Below the pieces are notes generated by a model, which saw only the letters and a program-made list of their open reading frames with translations, was not told where the DNA came from and did not search any database. A stretch of DNA of 64,000 bases from Bacillus sp. Marseille-Q1617 (lineage in GTDB: Bacteria > Bacillota > Bacilli > Bacillales > Bacillaceae_B): positions 1,179,501-1,243,500 of the forward strand of contig NZ_CAHJXM010000001.1 of assembly GCF_903645295.1 (NCBI RefSeq), read 5' to 3'. Positions 8,118-16,947 of this stretch are shown in pieces. A program made the translations under genes and the position numbers. The first letter of the stretch is position 1. The number at the start of each line of letters is the position of its first letter.

Positions 8118-9362
8118 ATGAAATTCAACTTAACAACAAAGATCATCCTTGCCCTTATTCTAGGGGCTTTGGTAGGACTGGCTCTAAATATATTTGCTAA
8201 AGATGTATTCGATATATTGGATCCTTATTTATTCACCCCGCTTGGTAAGATTTTCTTGAACTTGATCAGCATGCTGGTCGTGCCTATCGTGTTCCTATCC
8301 ATCGTTCTGGGGTCTGCCGGTCTTGGTGACCCGAAAAAGCTTGGGAGAATCGGATTAAAAACAATTGTTTACTTTTTGCTGACCACATGTATTGCCATTG
8401 TCATCGGATTGACATTAGCAAACGTTATCGATCCTGGAATGGTGGAAGGAATCGACCGCAACCAGGCAGAGGAATTTAAATCTGAAGAGGCTCCTCCAGT
8501 CGGGGAGACAATTATGAATATCATCCCTAAGAATCCTTTGACCGCCATGACGGAAGGGAACATGCTTCAAATCATTGCATTTGCCATCTTCATCGGATTG
8601 GGTCTGACTGCCCTGGGCGAAAAGACAAAAGGAATCTTGAAATTAGTCGAACAGGGTAATGAATTAATGATGTACCTTGTGACACTGGTGATGAAGTTTG
8701 CTCCGTATGGAACATTCGGCCTTATCGCTTCGGCCATCGGAAGTCAGGGAATGAGTGCCCTTAAGGCAATGTGGCTGTACTTTGTCGTGGTATTAGCTGC
8801 ACTGATCATTCACGCAATCATTACGTACGGCGGCACCATACTCTTGCTGGCAAAGAAAAATCCTTTCTGGTTCTTCAAGAATTTCAGCCCAGCCATGAGT
8901 GTCGGGTTCAGTACTTCCAGCAGTAATGCTACCCTGCCGCTCTCAATGGAAGTGGCACAGGAGAGGTTGAAAGTTTCGAAACCGGTAAGTTCATTCGTAC
9001 AGCCATTAGGGGCTACGATCAATATGGATGGTACTGCCATTATGCAGGGTGTCGCCACAATCTTCATCGCACAGGTTTATGGCATCGACCTTACTCTTGA
9101 GCAGTTAGTTACCGTCGTATTGACAGCTGTCCTTGCCAGTATCGGTACAGCGGGTGTTCCGGGTGTCGGATTGATCCTGCTTGCAATGGTATTGAGTTCA
9201 GTTGGTCTTCCTGTCGAAGGGATCGGCTTGATTCTTGGAATTGACCGTTTGCTTGATATGGCCAGAACAGCCATCAATATTTCAGGAGACGCAGCGTGTG
9301 CTTTGTTTGTTTCCGAAAGCGAGAAGAAGCGTACAATCAAGGAACAAAGAGGAGACGTTTAA
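8118..9362 (+). CDS. Dicarboxylate/amino acid:cation symporter (glutamate/aspartate type)
   Basis: A 414-aa membrane protein of the DAACS (GltP/GltT/DctA) family that couples uptake of glutamate, aspartate or C4-dicarboxylates to Na+ or H+. Family marks are the serine-rich re-entrant loop GFSTSSSNATLPLSMEV, the cation/substrate motif GATINMDGTAIMQG, and GVPGVG in the second re-entrant loop. Start has TAAGGAGGT upstream. Monocistronic, ended by a terminator. GltT versus DctA specificity cannot be decided. Confidence 0.9.
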   Translation: MKFNLTTKIILALILGALVGLALNIFAKDVFDILDPYLFTPLGKIFLNLISMLVVPIVFLSIVLGSAGLGDPKKLGRIGLKTIVYFLLTTCIAIVIGLTLANVIDPGMVEGIDRNQAEEFKSEEAPPVGETIMNIIPKNPLTAMTEGNMLQIIAFAIFIGLGLTALGEKTKGILKLVEQGNELMMYLVTLVMKFAPYGTFGLIASAIGSQGMSALKAMWLYFVVVLAALIIHAIITYGGTILLLAKKNPFWFFKNFSPAMSVGFSTSSSNATLPLSMEVAQERLKVSKPVSSFVQPLGATINMDGTAIMQGVATIFIAQVYGIDLTLEQLVTVVLTAVLASIGTAGVPGVGLILLAMVLSSVGLPVEGIGLILGIDRLLDMARTAINISGDAACALFVSESEKKRTIKEQRGDV

Positions 9363-9368
9363 TATAAA

Positions 9369-9406
9369 GGAGATAATCGCTTTGTTTGCGGTTATCTTCT
9401 TTTTTT
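9369..9406 (+). terminator. Rho-independent terminator
   Basis: Stem GATAATCGC/GCGGTTATC (one G-U) followed by seven T after the symporter gene. Confidence 0.85.
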
Positions 9407-9482
9407 ACGCAGATTTAATTAGTTGAATTGTAGAAGTCGGTTGGTGTAATATTACACTAAGTTTTAAAAAGCAGGTGTTCCC

Positions 9483-9938
9483 ATGACGAAAGAAGAAATA
9501 ATCCGCATCATTTCGGATAAGCTGCGGTTAATCAGGACGGAAGCAGGCTACACACAAGATAAAATGGCGAATGTGATTGGGCTCTCTAAAAAGACCCTTG
9601 TTCAAATTGAGAAAAGAAGAGTGGATGCAAGTTGGACAGCAGTGATTGCCGTTTGTGCCTTGTTTAGGGACAACGAAACATTAGCATCCAATTTAGGTGG
9701 AGAGCCGCTTGAAGTAATTGAGACATTGGCGCGTGAAGAAATGGACTTTCGGAAAGAAAAAACGCTGGGCGGTAAAATGTGGTGGAAGGAAATAAAGAAG
9801 AATGGAGGATACGTCCTTCAGCAAAATCTTTTCAGTAAACATTACCGCATCTTGGATGAAAATTACTACCGTATATACAGCAGCTTCAATGAAGAGGCTT
9901 CACACGGTCGGTTTGATGAGATTTCCTCAACCAAATGA
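9483..9938 (+). CDS. HTH (Cro/CI-type) transcriptional regulator
   Basis: A 151-aa protein with an N-terminal helix-turn-helix at about residues 10-60 (LRLIRTEAGYTQDKMANVIG / LSKKTLVQIEKRR) and an alpha/beta C-terminal half rich in Trp and Tyr (MWWKEIKKNGGYVLQQ, DENYYRIYSSF). The C-terminal domain is unfamiliar; it may sense a ligand. It is monocistronic between two terminators, so its target genes cannot be read from context. Confidence 0.75.
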   Translation: MTKEEIIRIISDKLRLIRTEAGYTQDKMANVIGLSKKTLVQIEKRRVDASWTAVIAVCALFRDNETLASNLGGEPLEVIETLAREEMDFRKEKTLGGKMWWKEIKKNGGYVLQQNLFSKHYRILDENYYRIYSSFNEEASHGRFDEISSTK

Positions 9939-9941
9939 CAA

Positions 9942-9979
9942 AGAGAGAAGGCACTTGGATAATCAAGTGCCTTCTCTCT
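9942..9979. terminator. Bidirectional terminator
   Basis: Perfect 16-bp stem AGAGAGAAGGCACTTG/CAAGTGCCTTCTCTCT with a GATAAT loop, between convergent genes. Confidence 0.85.
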
Positions 9980-9986
9980 TTGTATG

Positions 9987-10517
9987 TTATTTAACTAGCA
10001 GGACACTTGTTTCACAATCATGTGCAATTTTTTCACTGACACTTCCAAGAACCCATTTTTTTAGATTTGACTTCCCGGTATGACCAACAAGGACCAGATC
10101 TACATTGTTTTCTTTTGCATATTCACAAATCCTCTTCGCTTCCGAGCCTGAAAGGTGAACAAAATTGGTGTTAAGCTGGTAAGGAGTTAATTTTTCTTTT
10201 ACATTTCTCAAGATGTCATGGGAAGAAGATGGTGCCGTGATCCCTTGGTTGCTCTCTACTGCTTGATTGGAGTTTAATTTTTCTTGGCGGGAACCGGATA
10301 AATTCCCAATGTACTGATTATCAAATCCAGGAGCTGTATCCGCAATCGCATGTGTAGGCGTATAATGATCGCGGGTTTCTGTTGTCCCTTTTTCTTCAGA
10401 AACATAAAGGACCGTTAGTTTTGTATCTGGTGATAATTTAGTTAACGTTAACGCTTCATCTAAAGCTTTTTTACTGCCGTCAGTTTCGTCATAAGCTACT
10501 AGTAAGTGCTTATACAT
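9987..10517 (-). CDS. Universal stress protein (UspA family) with an enlarged linker
   Basis: A 176-aa protein with a Usp domain. The N-terminus YKHLLVAYDETDGSKKALDE and the C-terminal ATP loop G-HT-G-x9-G-S (GHTGKSNLKKWVLGSVS) are both present, so it probably binds ATP. Typical Usp proteins are about 140-150 aa; here residues about 45-95 form a polar, Ser/Asn/Gln-rich insertion (TTETRDHYTPTHA...SRQEKLNSNQAVESNQ) of unknown role. Single gene with an ATG preceded by GAGGTGAT. Stress role is from family knowledge. Confidence 0.85.
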   Translation of the reverse strand: MYKHLLVAYDETDGSKKALDEALTLTKLSPDTKLTVLYVSEEKGTTETRDHYTPTHAIADTAPGFDNQYIGNLSGSRQEKLNSNQAVESNQGITAPSSSHDILRNVKEKLTPYQLNTNFVHLSGSEAKRICEYAKENNVDLVLVGHTGKSNLKKWVLGSVSEKIAHDCETSVLLVK

Positions 10518-10624
10518 ATGATCACCTCATTTGTAGGATATACGTTATTTACCCCATTTCACGAAAGTTTAATCACTTAAGATGAATCGCCATAAACTTC
10601 CTATAGGATCAATGGCAGCCAAAG

Positions 10625-10661
10625 AAAGAGCAGGATAGGGGGAAGATCTATCCTGCTCTTT
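10625..10661 (-). terminator. Hairpin after the small membrane peptide gene
   Basis: Perfect 14-bp stem AAAGAGCAGGATAG/CTATCCTGCTCTTT. The minus-strand side ends in TTTCTTT, so it probably terminates the peptide gene at 10710-10778. Confidence 0.65.
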
Positions 10662-10709
10662 CATGTTACACATATAAACTTATGATAGCTGATTAATTTA
10701 AATGAATGA

Positions 10710-10778
10710 TTATAGCATGCTGATGATCCAGCCAATTACTACAATTGCACCAATGACCATTAGGATTGTACGTAACAT
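10710..10778 (-). CDS. 22-aa small membrane peptide (lmo0937-like)
   Basis: Starts MLRTILMVIGAIVVIGW and is almost entirely hydrophobic after T4, so it should be a single membrane helix. It has a good ribosome site (GAGGTGA 5-6 nt before ATG 10778) and a hairpin downstream. It resembles the very short lmo0937-type peptides that begin ML-W/R-T-I and are widespread in Firmicutes. Role unknown. It is too short for ordinary gene finders. Confidence 0.65.
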   Translation of the reverse strand: MLRTILMVIGAIVVIGWIISML

Positions 10779-10861
10779 GTGATTCACCTCGACTTATAGT
10801 TATCAATAGTATGTTTTTGCTTCTTGTTCAACCGGTTAGTGTATTGTTACCCGGTTGCTTT

Positions 10862-12904
10862 CTACTCGAAACATTCTTCCTTATTTTTTACCCATTTTAG
10901 TCCGGCTTTCGTTATTTCAGTGCCTTTTCTTCCTCTGTTAACGACAACATAGCCAAGCTTTTGAAGTTCACTTAGTCTGGTCCTGATTTGCTGGATTGTC
11001 AGAGGAGTGGAAGTACCATGTAAGTCAGAAGAAAGCTTCTCTCTGCTTGCTCTTTTTCCTTCTTTATACCATCCGGTCAATACAGTAAGGATGTTTCGGT
11101 ATTCTTCTGTTTTTGTTAAGGAAAATGCATTATTCTTCTTAGTGTGATCGTTTTTTGAAAAATTATGATCGTTTTTAGGTAATAAATCGATTGTTAATCG
11201 TTCTTCCTCAGAGATGGTTATCATGTACAGCAGTGTGTTTTTTAGTTCTCTGACATTGCCTGTCCATCTTGCCTGACTTAATACAGTCAACAATTCGTGA
11301 TCAACTTGGGTTATTCTGCTTTGTTCGGAATGAAGAAAGTATTGAATCAACTCAGGGATATCTTCAGAACGTTCACGTAAACTCGGCAGCGTTAAGGATA
11401 ATATTTTCAATCGATGGTAGAGATCTTCCCGGAACGTTCCTTCTGCGATTAGTTTAGCCAAGTTTTTATTGGTAGCTGCAATGATTCGCACATCTACTGG
11501 GATATTTTTGTTCCCGCCAATCCTTCTGACTTCCATTTCTTCAAGCGCTCTCAGCAATCGGGTTTGAAGCTTCATGCTGATATCACCGATTTCATCAAGA
11601 AATAATGTGCCTCCGTCAGCCTGTTCGAATAATCCTTTTTTCCCGCCCTTTAAAGCTCCGGTGAATGCTCCTTCAACGTAACCAAATAGTTCACTCTCTA
11701 AGAGGTCCTCTGAAAGAGCGCTGCAGTTTACAGCAAGATACGGGCTCGTGCATCGTGAAGATTCATTGTGCATGGCGCTTGAGAATAATTCTTTTCCTGT
11801 CCCTGTCTCTCCAATGATCAATATAGGAAGCTCGCTTCTGGCGAGTTTACGGGCAATTGCAATGGTTTCAGAAATCTCGGTACTGCTGCCTAAAATACTA
11901 CCAAATGTATATTTAGCAATGTGGCCGCTTCTTTGTAATTCCAGTCTGCGCACTTTTTCCATCTCAATGGTTTCTTCCAAGTCTTTGAATGTAGCTACAA
12001 TGACGCCTTCAGACTTCATGCGGAAGCGATATACCATCACGTTTTTTTGTCTTAGAGTGAAGTATTTCTGATCTTCATCTTCCATAGAGGTTAAGAAATG
12101 AGTAAGCTCAATATTTTTGAATACGCGTGTAAGCTTTTTTCCCTTGGCGCTGGATGCTGACATTCCAAGCATTTGCTCAAGCACCTCATTGAAAATAGTG
12201 ATTTCCCCGCCTTGTGCTTGAAAAGCCAATATCCCGTCATTTACCCCATCTACAACCTTGTTCAAAAACTTATTGAGTGTATTGGCTTTTCGATTGATTG
12301 TTCCAAGCCTCTGACTCAACTCGATAATTTTTTTGGTGTACCGGTCGGTGATATCAAAGGTTACTTGTTCTGAAAGCTTAAAATGATGAATGATGCTGGT
12401 GATGGTATTAAGGTCGATCAACCGTACTCCAATATCAATTTTCAATGGTATTGAGTCAGGGATCAGTGCAGTTTCCCCAGGGGAAATGGCTGTATCGACA
12501 TCATAGGCGATCTCTTCACCGGGGGAATAAGGAATGTAGTCCACATGATCGATCCCTAATCTTTTTAAGGTGGAAACAGCTTCACGTGCTGTCTTGAGAA
12601 AGTCATTTACATAAAGGATCTTCTTACCGTACGGAAGCTCAAAAATACGGTCAATATATTCATAATTAACGGTCCTTCTTGCTTTGATGATGGTACAGGA
12701 AGAGTGATCAATATAATCATGCACTTCATCTTCAATCAGGGATGATGAATAAACAATCAGTTTTTTAGTAAAAAAGGTAGAAATCCCATCATCACATGCA
12801 AAGCTTTTAATTGAGATTAAATCTCTGAAAACAGACTGTAATTGGTTTTTAAGGGCTTTTTCTGTTTCTTTTGTTCCTGCCAGCAGAATTAATTCATGTT
12901 TCAC
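10862..12904 (-). CDS. Sigma-54-dependent transcriptional activator
   Basis: A 680-aa enhancer-binding protein. Residues 1-200 are an uncharacterised sensor region, about 205-315 a PAS-like domain (DGILAFQAQGGEITIFNEVLEQMLGM). The AAA+ domain spans about 330-570, with Walker A GETGTGKE (365-372), the sigma-54 contact loop GAFTGA (412-417) and Walker B LFLDEIGD. The C-terminus is a winged helix (600-680), not the usual Fis helix. GTG 12904 is the start, with AAGGTGA 7 nt upstream. It diverges from a perfect -24/-12 promoter, so its target is the transporter/isoaspartyl dipeptidase operon. Confidence 0.9.
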   Translation of the reverse strand: MKHELILLAGTKETEKALKNQLQSVFRDLISIKSFACDDGISTFFTKKLIVYSSSLIEDEVHDYIDHSSCTIIKARRTVNYEYIDRIFELPYGKKILYVNDFLKTAREAVSTLKRLGIDHVDYIPYSPGEEIAYDVDTAISPGETALIPDSIPLKIDIGVRLIDLNTITSIIHHFKLSEQVTFDITDRYTKKIIELSQRLGTINRKANTLNKFLNKVVDGVNDGILAFQAQGGEITIFNEVLEQMLGMSASSAKGKKLTRVFKNIELTHFLTSMEDEDQKYFTLRQKNVMVYRFRMKSEGVIVATFKDLEETIEMEKVRRLELQRSGHIAKYTFGSILGSSTEISETIAIARKLARSELPILIIGETGTGKELFSSAMHNESSRCTSPYLAVNCSALSEDLLESELFGYVEGAFTGALKGGKKGLFEQADGGTLFLDEIGDISMKLQTRLLRALEEMEVRRIGGNKNIPVDVRIIAATNKNLAKLIAEGTFREDLYHRLKILSLTLPSLRERSEDIPELIQYFLHSEQSRITQVDHELLTVLSQARWTGNVRELKNTLLYMITISEEERLTIDLLPKNDHNFSKNDHTKKNNAFSLTKTEEYRNILTVLTGWYKEGKRASREKLSSDLHGTSTPLTIQQIRTRLSELQKLGYVVVNRGRKGTEITKAGLKWVKNKEECFE

Positions 12905-12933
12905 CTATATCTCACCTTATATAATGTAGTTTT

Positions 12934-12975
12934 AGGGTTTTTATGGTTGTTATCGTTATTAAACCCTTAATAACC
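12934..12975. promoter_or_regulatory. Candidate upstream activator sequences
   Basis: Two overlapping inverted repeats, AGGGTTT...AAACCCT (12934-12940/12961-12967) and GGTTGTTA...TAATAACC (12945-12952/12968-12975). They sit 40-80 nt upstream of the sigma-54 promoter, where the activator should bind. Confidence 0.5.
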
Positions 12976-13014
12976 AATATAGCATATAAAGTGTGTATTT
13001 TCAGATAATTATGG

Positions 13015-13031
13015 TTGGCACAATACTTGCA
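13015..13031 (+). promoter_or_regulatory. Sigma-54 (SigL) -24/-12 promoter
   Basis: TTGGCACAATACTTGCA has the GG and GC dinucleotides exactly 10 nt apart and matches TTGGCACN5TTGCW fully. Transcription should begin near 13042, just before the YfcC-type gene. Confidence 0.93.
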
Positions 13032-13074
13032 AGAGTAATAATGAAAAGAAAATAATTAAAATGGGGGATTGGTT

Positions 13075-14578
13075 ATGGATAAAGAACAAAAAGCGTGGAA
13101 AGTGCCGCATACATTTATCATTGTCTTTTTTGTCGTTCTGGCGGCTGCGATTCTGACCTATGTAGTACCGAAAGGCCAATTTGAAACGGAAGAATTAACC
13201 TACATGAAAGACGGGGAGGAACAAACCAAAACAGTCTTAAATCCTGATTCATTCCGTTACCTGAAGGATGATGAAGGTAATTTGATCAGGGAAGGGACAA
13301 GTTTATTTGAGCCGGGAGGCGGAATTGGATTTTTAAATTATGTTTTTGAAGGACTCGTATCTGGTGATAAGTGGGGATCGGCTGTCGGTGTAGTGGCTTT
13401 TATTTTGATCATTGGCGGCGCGTTCGGAATAATTATGAAGACAAGAGCAATAGAAGAGGGAATTCTGAAAGTGATTGAACGGACAAAAGGGAAAGAGTCC
13501 CTGATCATTCCCATCATGTTCTTTCTTTTTTCATTGGGTGGCGCCGTTTTTGGAATGGGAGAAGAGGCCATCGCGTTCGCCATGATTCTGGTACCGATTA
13601 TGATTGCGATTGGCTATGATGCCCATTACAGGAATCATGATCACGTACGTCGCTACTCAAATCGGTTTTGCAACATCCTGGATGAATCCTTTTGGGGTAG
13701 CGATTGCACAAGGGGTATCCGGCGTTCCGGTACTTTCCGGGGCAGGTTTCCGGATCGTGATGTGGGCTGTGTTCACATTAGTGGGTATTATATATACATG
13801 GAAGTATGCAAAGTATATCAAGAAAGACCCAAAGAGAAGTCTATCCTATTCTTCGGATGAATATTTCCGTAACGAAGGCAAAGTGAAGAATTTAAATACA
13901 ACATTCACGTTAGGACATTCCCTTGTCATCCTCACTGTTGCTGCAGGGATCGCATGGATTATCTGGGGAGTAGTGGAACACGCATACTATATTCCTGAAA
14001 TCGCAACACAATTCTTTACGATCGGTATCGCAGCAGGGATCATCGGTGTTCTATTTAAACTGAACAGCATGTCGTGGGATGACGTGGCCAATGGATTTAT
14101 TGACGGTGCAAAAGATTTACTGCCAGCAGCATTAGTTGTAGGCATGGCGAAAGGGATTGTGATTATCCTTGGAGGGGATGCCCCGGATGCACCTTCTGTT
14201 TTGAATACCATTCTTTTCGGTGCAGGACAGGTTGTCGGTGATTTTCCTCAGGCAATATCCGCCTGGTGTATGTATTTATTCCAATCAGTCTTTAATTTCT
14301 TTGTTGTTTCAGGATCTGGGCAAGCTGCTTTGACGATGCCACTGATGGCCCCCCTCGCAGATATAGCGGGTGTTTCCCGACAGGTTGCTGTGCTTGCGTT
14401 CCAATTAGGAGATGGATTGACCAATATAATCGTTCCTACCTCTGCCGCCTTAATGGGGACTCTCGGAGCCGCCCGTGTGGATTGGGGTGTATGGGTTAAA
14501 TTCATTATTAAATTCATGCTGATCCTATTCATCCTGTCATCGGTCTTTGTTGTTACAGCATCTTTAATTAATTTCTGA
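13075..14578 (+). pseudogene. YfcC-family transporter, broken by one extra base
   Basis: Two overlapping frames together encode one YfcC-type carrier of about 500 aa. Frame 1 (13075 to about 13620) ends in IPIMFFLFSLGG...VPIMIAIGYDA and frame 2 (from about 13625) continues ITGIMITYVATQIGFATSWM. Removing one C from the CCC at 13622-13624 restores GYDAITGIMITY and a single ORF to 14578. The family includes predicted basic amino acid or peptide carriers of the AbgT/YfcC group. ATG 13075 follows GGGGGA by 7 nt. It is either a true frameshift or a sequencing error; the rest of the gene shows no decay. Confidence 0.85.
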
Positions 14579-14700
14579 TGAAATATTGCTGGCCCTTCAT
14601 TTTGATGATTCTGAATAATGTTGGGCCATGCAAGATCTATTTGAAAAATCCAGAATGCAGCCATCGTTTAACTTCATTGGTTGTGAAAGGGGCAAACATC

Positions 14701-15876
14701 ATGCTGACATTGATTCAAAACGGAGAAGTATACGCTCCAGACTACTTAGGGAAAAGAGATATTTTAATAGTAAATGATACAATTGGTTATATAGAAAAGA
14801 AAATAGACATTCCAAAAAATTTCGTTGACATAGAGGTTATTGATGCGGACGGCAAATTTGTGGTACCAGGATTTATCGATTCTCATGTACATATCATAGG
14901 GGGCGGGGGTGAAGGAAGTTTCAAGACCCGAACACCTGAAATACAATTAAGCCAATCGACTCTTTCCGGCATCACGACATTGGTGGGTGTAATCGGCACG
15001 GACGGCACCACGAGAACGATGCCAAGCCTGATTGCCAAGGCAAGGGCCCTGGAAGAGGAAGGGATCACTTGTTATGTCCAGACCGGCTCTTATCAGGTGC
15101 CTCTTAAGACTCTTACTGGAAAAATCGAAGATGACATCATATTGGTTGACCGCATCATTGGCGTGGGAGAAGTGGCCATCGCTGATCATAGGTCTTCTCA
15201 GCCAACAGTCAATGAACTTGCAAAGATCGCCTCCGCTGCACGTATAGGAGGGATGCTTTCCGGGAAGTCAGGCATCGTAAATATCCATGTAGGTGACAGC
15301 CGGGATCATTTAAAACTGATTGAAGAAGTGATTGAAACTACAGACATACCAAGAAAACAGTTCTACCCGACCCATATCAATCGTAACTCCCATTTATTTG
15401 AGGCAGGAATTGAATATGCTCTAAAAGGAGGATACGTCGACTTTACTACAAGCACGATCCCTCAGTTTTTGGAGGATGGGGAAGTAAAATGCAGCAGGGG
15501 ATTAAAACGTATGCTGGACGCAGGGGTACCGATTGATCAAATTACCTTTACATCGGATGGACAGGCCAGTTTGCCACTATTTGATGAACAAGGTGAACTC
15601 GCCGGACTTCAAATCGGGAAGGTCTCTAGTTTATATAAGGAGGTAAGGGAGTCAATTGTGAAAGAAGAGATCCCTCTCGAAGCAGCTATTAGGGTGATTA
15701 CCTCCAACCCTGCAAAGATATTGAAATTAACGCAAAAAGGACATATTCAGGCTGGGAAGGATGCAGATTTGGTCCTTCTGGACAAGAATTCCTATAATGT
15801 AGATACGGTATTGGCAAAAGGTAAAGTCATGGTAGCGAAAGGAGAAGCAATCGTAAAAGGCACGTTTGAATCATAG
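14701..15876 (+). CDS. iadA: Isoaspartyl dipeptidase
   Basis: A 391-aa amidohydrolase that cleaves beta-aspartyl dipeptides left by degradation of damaged proteins. Metal-binding residues are visible as H62 and H64 (GFIDSHVHI), the His of NIHVGD, the His of YPTHINRN and the Asp of FTSDGQ. Length equals E. coli IadA (390 aa). ATG 14701 is preferred (AAGGGG 8-9 nt upstream); the in-frame ATG 14578 would add 41 unrelated residues. It lies downstream of the transporter under the sigma-54 promoter, suggesting peptide uptake and hydrolysis as one pathway. Confidence 0.92.
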   Translation: MLTLIQNGEVYAPDYLGKRDILIVNDTIGYIEKKIDIPKNFVDIEVIDADGKFVVPGFIDSHVHIIGGGGEGSFKTRTPEIQLSQSTLSGITTLVGVIGTDGTTRTMPSLIAKARALEEEGITCYVQTGSYQVPLKTLTGKIEDDIILVDRIIGVGEVAIADHRSSQPTVNELAKIASAARIGGMLSGKSGIVNIHVGDSRDHLKLIEEVIETTDIPRKQFYPTHINRNSHLFEAGIEYALKGGYVDFTTSTIPQFLEDGEVKCSRGLKRMLDAGVPIDQITFTSDGQASLPLFDEQGELAGLQIGKVSSLYKEVRESIVKEEIPLEAAIRVITSNPAKILKLTQKGHIQAGKDADLVLLDKNSYNVDTVLAKGKVMVAKGEAIVKGTFES

Positions 15877-15896
15877 CTTATGGTTGTATCTATGAA

Positions 15897-15930
15897 AAGA
15901 ATGGCATAATCGTATGTCATTCTTTTTTTT
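15897..15930 (+). terminator. Rho-independent terminator of the iadA operon
   Basis: Stem AGAATG-GCATA/TATG-T-CATTCT with an ATCG loop followed by eight T. Confidence 0.85.
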
Positions 15931-15990
15931 ATGGTTTCATTAGTCATTCAAATGATAAAATGGATGATATTGGTTAAAGGAGAGATGGGG

Positions 15991-16830
15991 ATGAGTGGAA
16001 GGGTTATTTTTGTGGAAGGAATACCGGGGGCTGGAAAAACATCTACAGTCCAAATGATATCAGGAGTTTTAAAAGATAAGGGTCTCCCTGTAAAAGCATA
16101 CATAGAAGGGGACCCGGATCAGCCTGCGGATTATGAGGGAGTCGCTTTGCTGTCTAAAGAGGAGTTGTCTTCTATTAAAAAAAGTAATAGTGAGTCAGCG
16201 AAAGGTTTACAGTTTTATTGTGAGCGAACCGAGTATGGAGTGTTGGTTCATTATGCAAAAATGGCAGAAAGCAACCGATTCCCAGAGGATATCATTAATG
16301 AAATTTCCCGGTATGATATCTACAACAAGGAACCTGAAATGTATACCGCCCTCATTAAAAGTAAATGGGAACAGTTCAGTGGAATACTTGCCGGAACAGA
16401 TGCTGTTTACATATTGGATTGCTGTCTTCTGCAAAATCCCACTACGTTTCTGAGTGCCAGGAATGATTTGCAGGAAGATTTTATTGAAGGGTTCGTGAGG
16501 GATCTCCTTGATGAGGTGAAGAAGTTTCGGCCTCTGGTTATTTACTTAGAGCCGAATGATATCAGAAAAGCATTGAAACATGTCATGTCTGAACGATCAG
16601 GGCAGTGGTTCAATTTTGTGAGGGATTACTACACGACACAAGCATACGGGAAGAATCACGACCTGAAAAATGACTTTAACGGGGTTATAAGTTACCTGAC
16701 GCATCGTGTAAAGCTAGAAAAGTCTATTTTGACAAAAGCTAACGTGGATTGGATTCATATTGAACGTGATCAAACATCATGGGAGACAGTGAATCATACG
16801 ATCGAGAATGAACTTTTCCGTCGTTTATAA
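15991..16830 (+). CDS. P-loop NTPase, nucleotide kinase-like, function unknown
   Basis: A 279-aa cytosolic protein. It begins MSGRVIFVEGIPGAGKTS with a Walker A loop at residues 10-18, in the style of thymidylate-kinase-type enzymes, but the rest is not familiar. A hydrophobic strand VYILDCCLLQNP may carry the Walker B acidic residue. ATG 15991 is chosen because AAAGGAGAG lies 7 nt upstream; 15931 is in frame without a ribosome site. It may phosphorylate a small molecule. Single gene after the iadA terminator. Confidence 0.65.
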   Translation: MSGRVIFVEGIPGAGKTSTVQMISGVLKDKGLPVKAYIEGDPDQPADYEGVALLSKEELSSIKKSNSESAKGLQFYCERTEYGVLVHYAKMAESNRFPEDIINEISRYDIYNKEPEMYTALIKSKWEQFSGILAGTDAVYILDCCLLQNPTTFLSARNDLQEDFIEGFVRDLLDEVKKFRPLVIYLEPNDIRKALKHVMSERSGQWFNFVRDYYTTQAYGKNHDLKNDFNGVISYLTHRVKLEKSILTKANVDWIHIERDQTSWETVNHTIENELFRRL

Positions 16831-16947
16831 GGGAGTATGAAGGGCCATCAGACTTCAGGCGGAGGAAAGAACCACCAATAGACGCTCATCGCTTAATGGG
16901 AGATGAGGTAGAATTAACATATATTAGAAATGGTGGAGATGATTCCT

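Noticed and set aside
13338..13583. Minus-strand ORF inside the YfcC gene
   Set aside because: Shadow of a hydrophobic coding region; no ribosome site and low-complexity composition.
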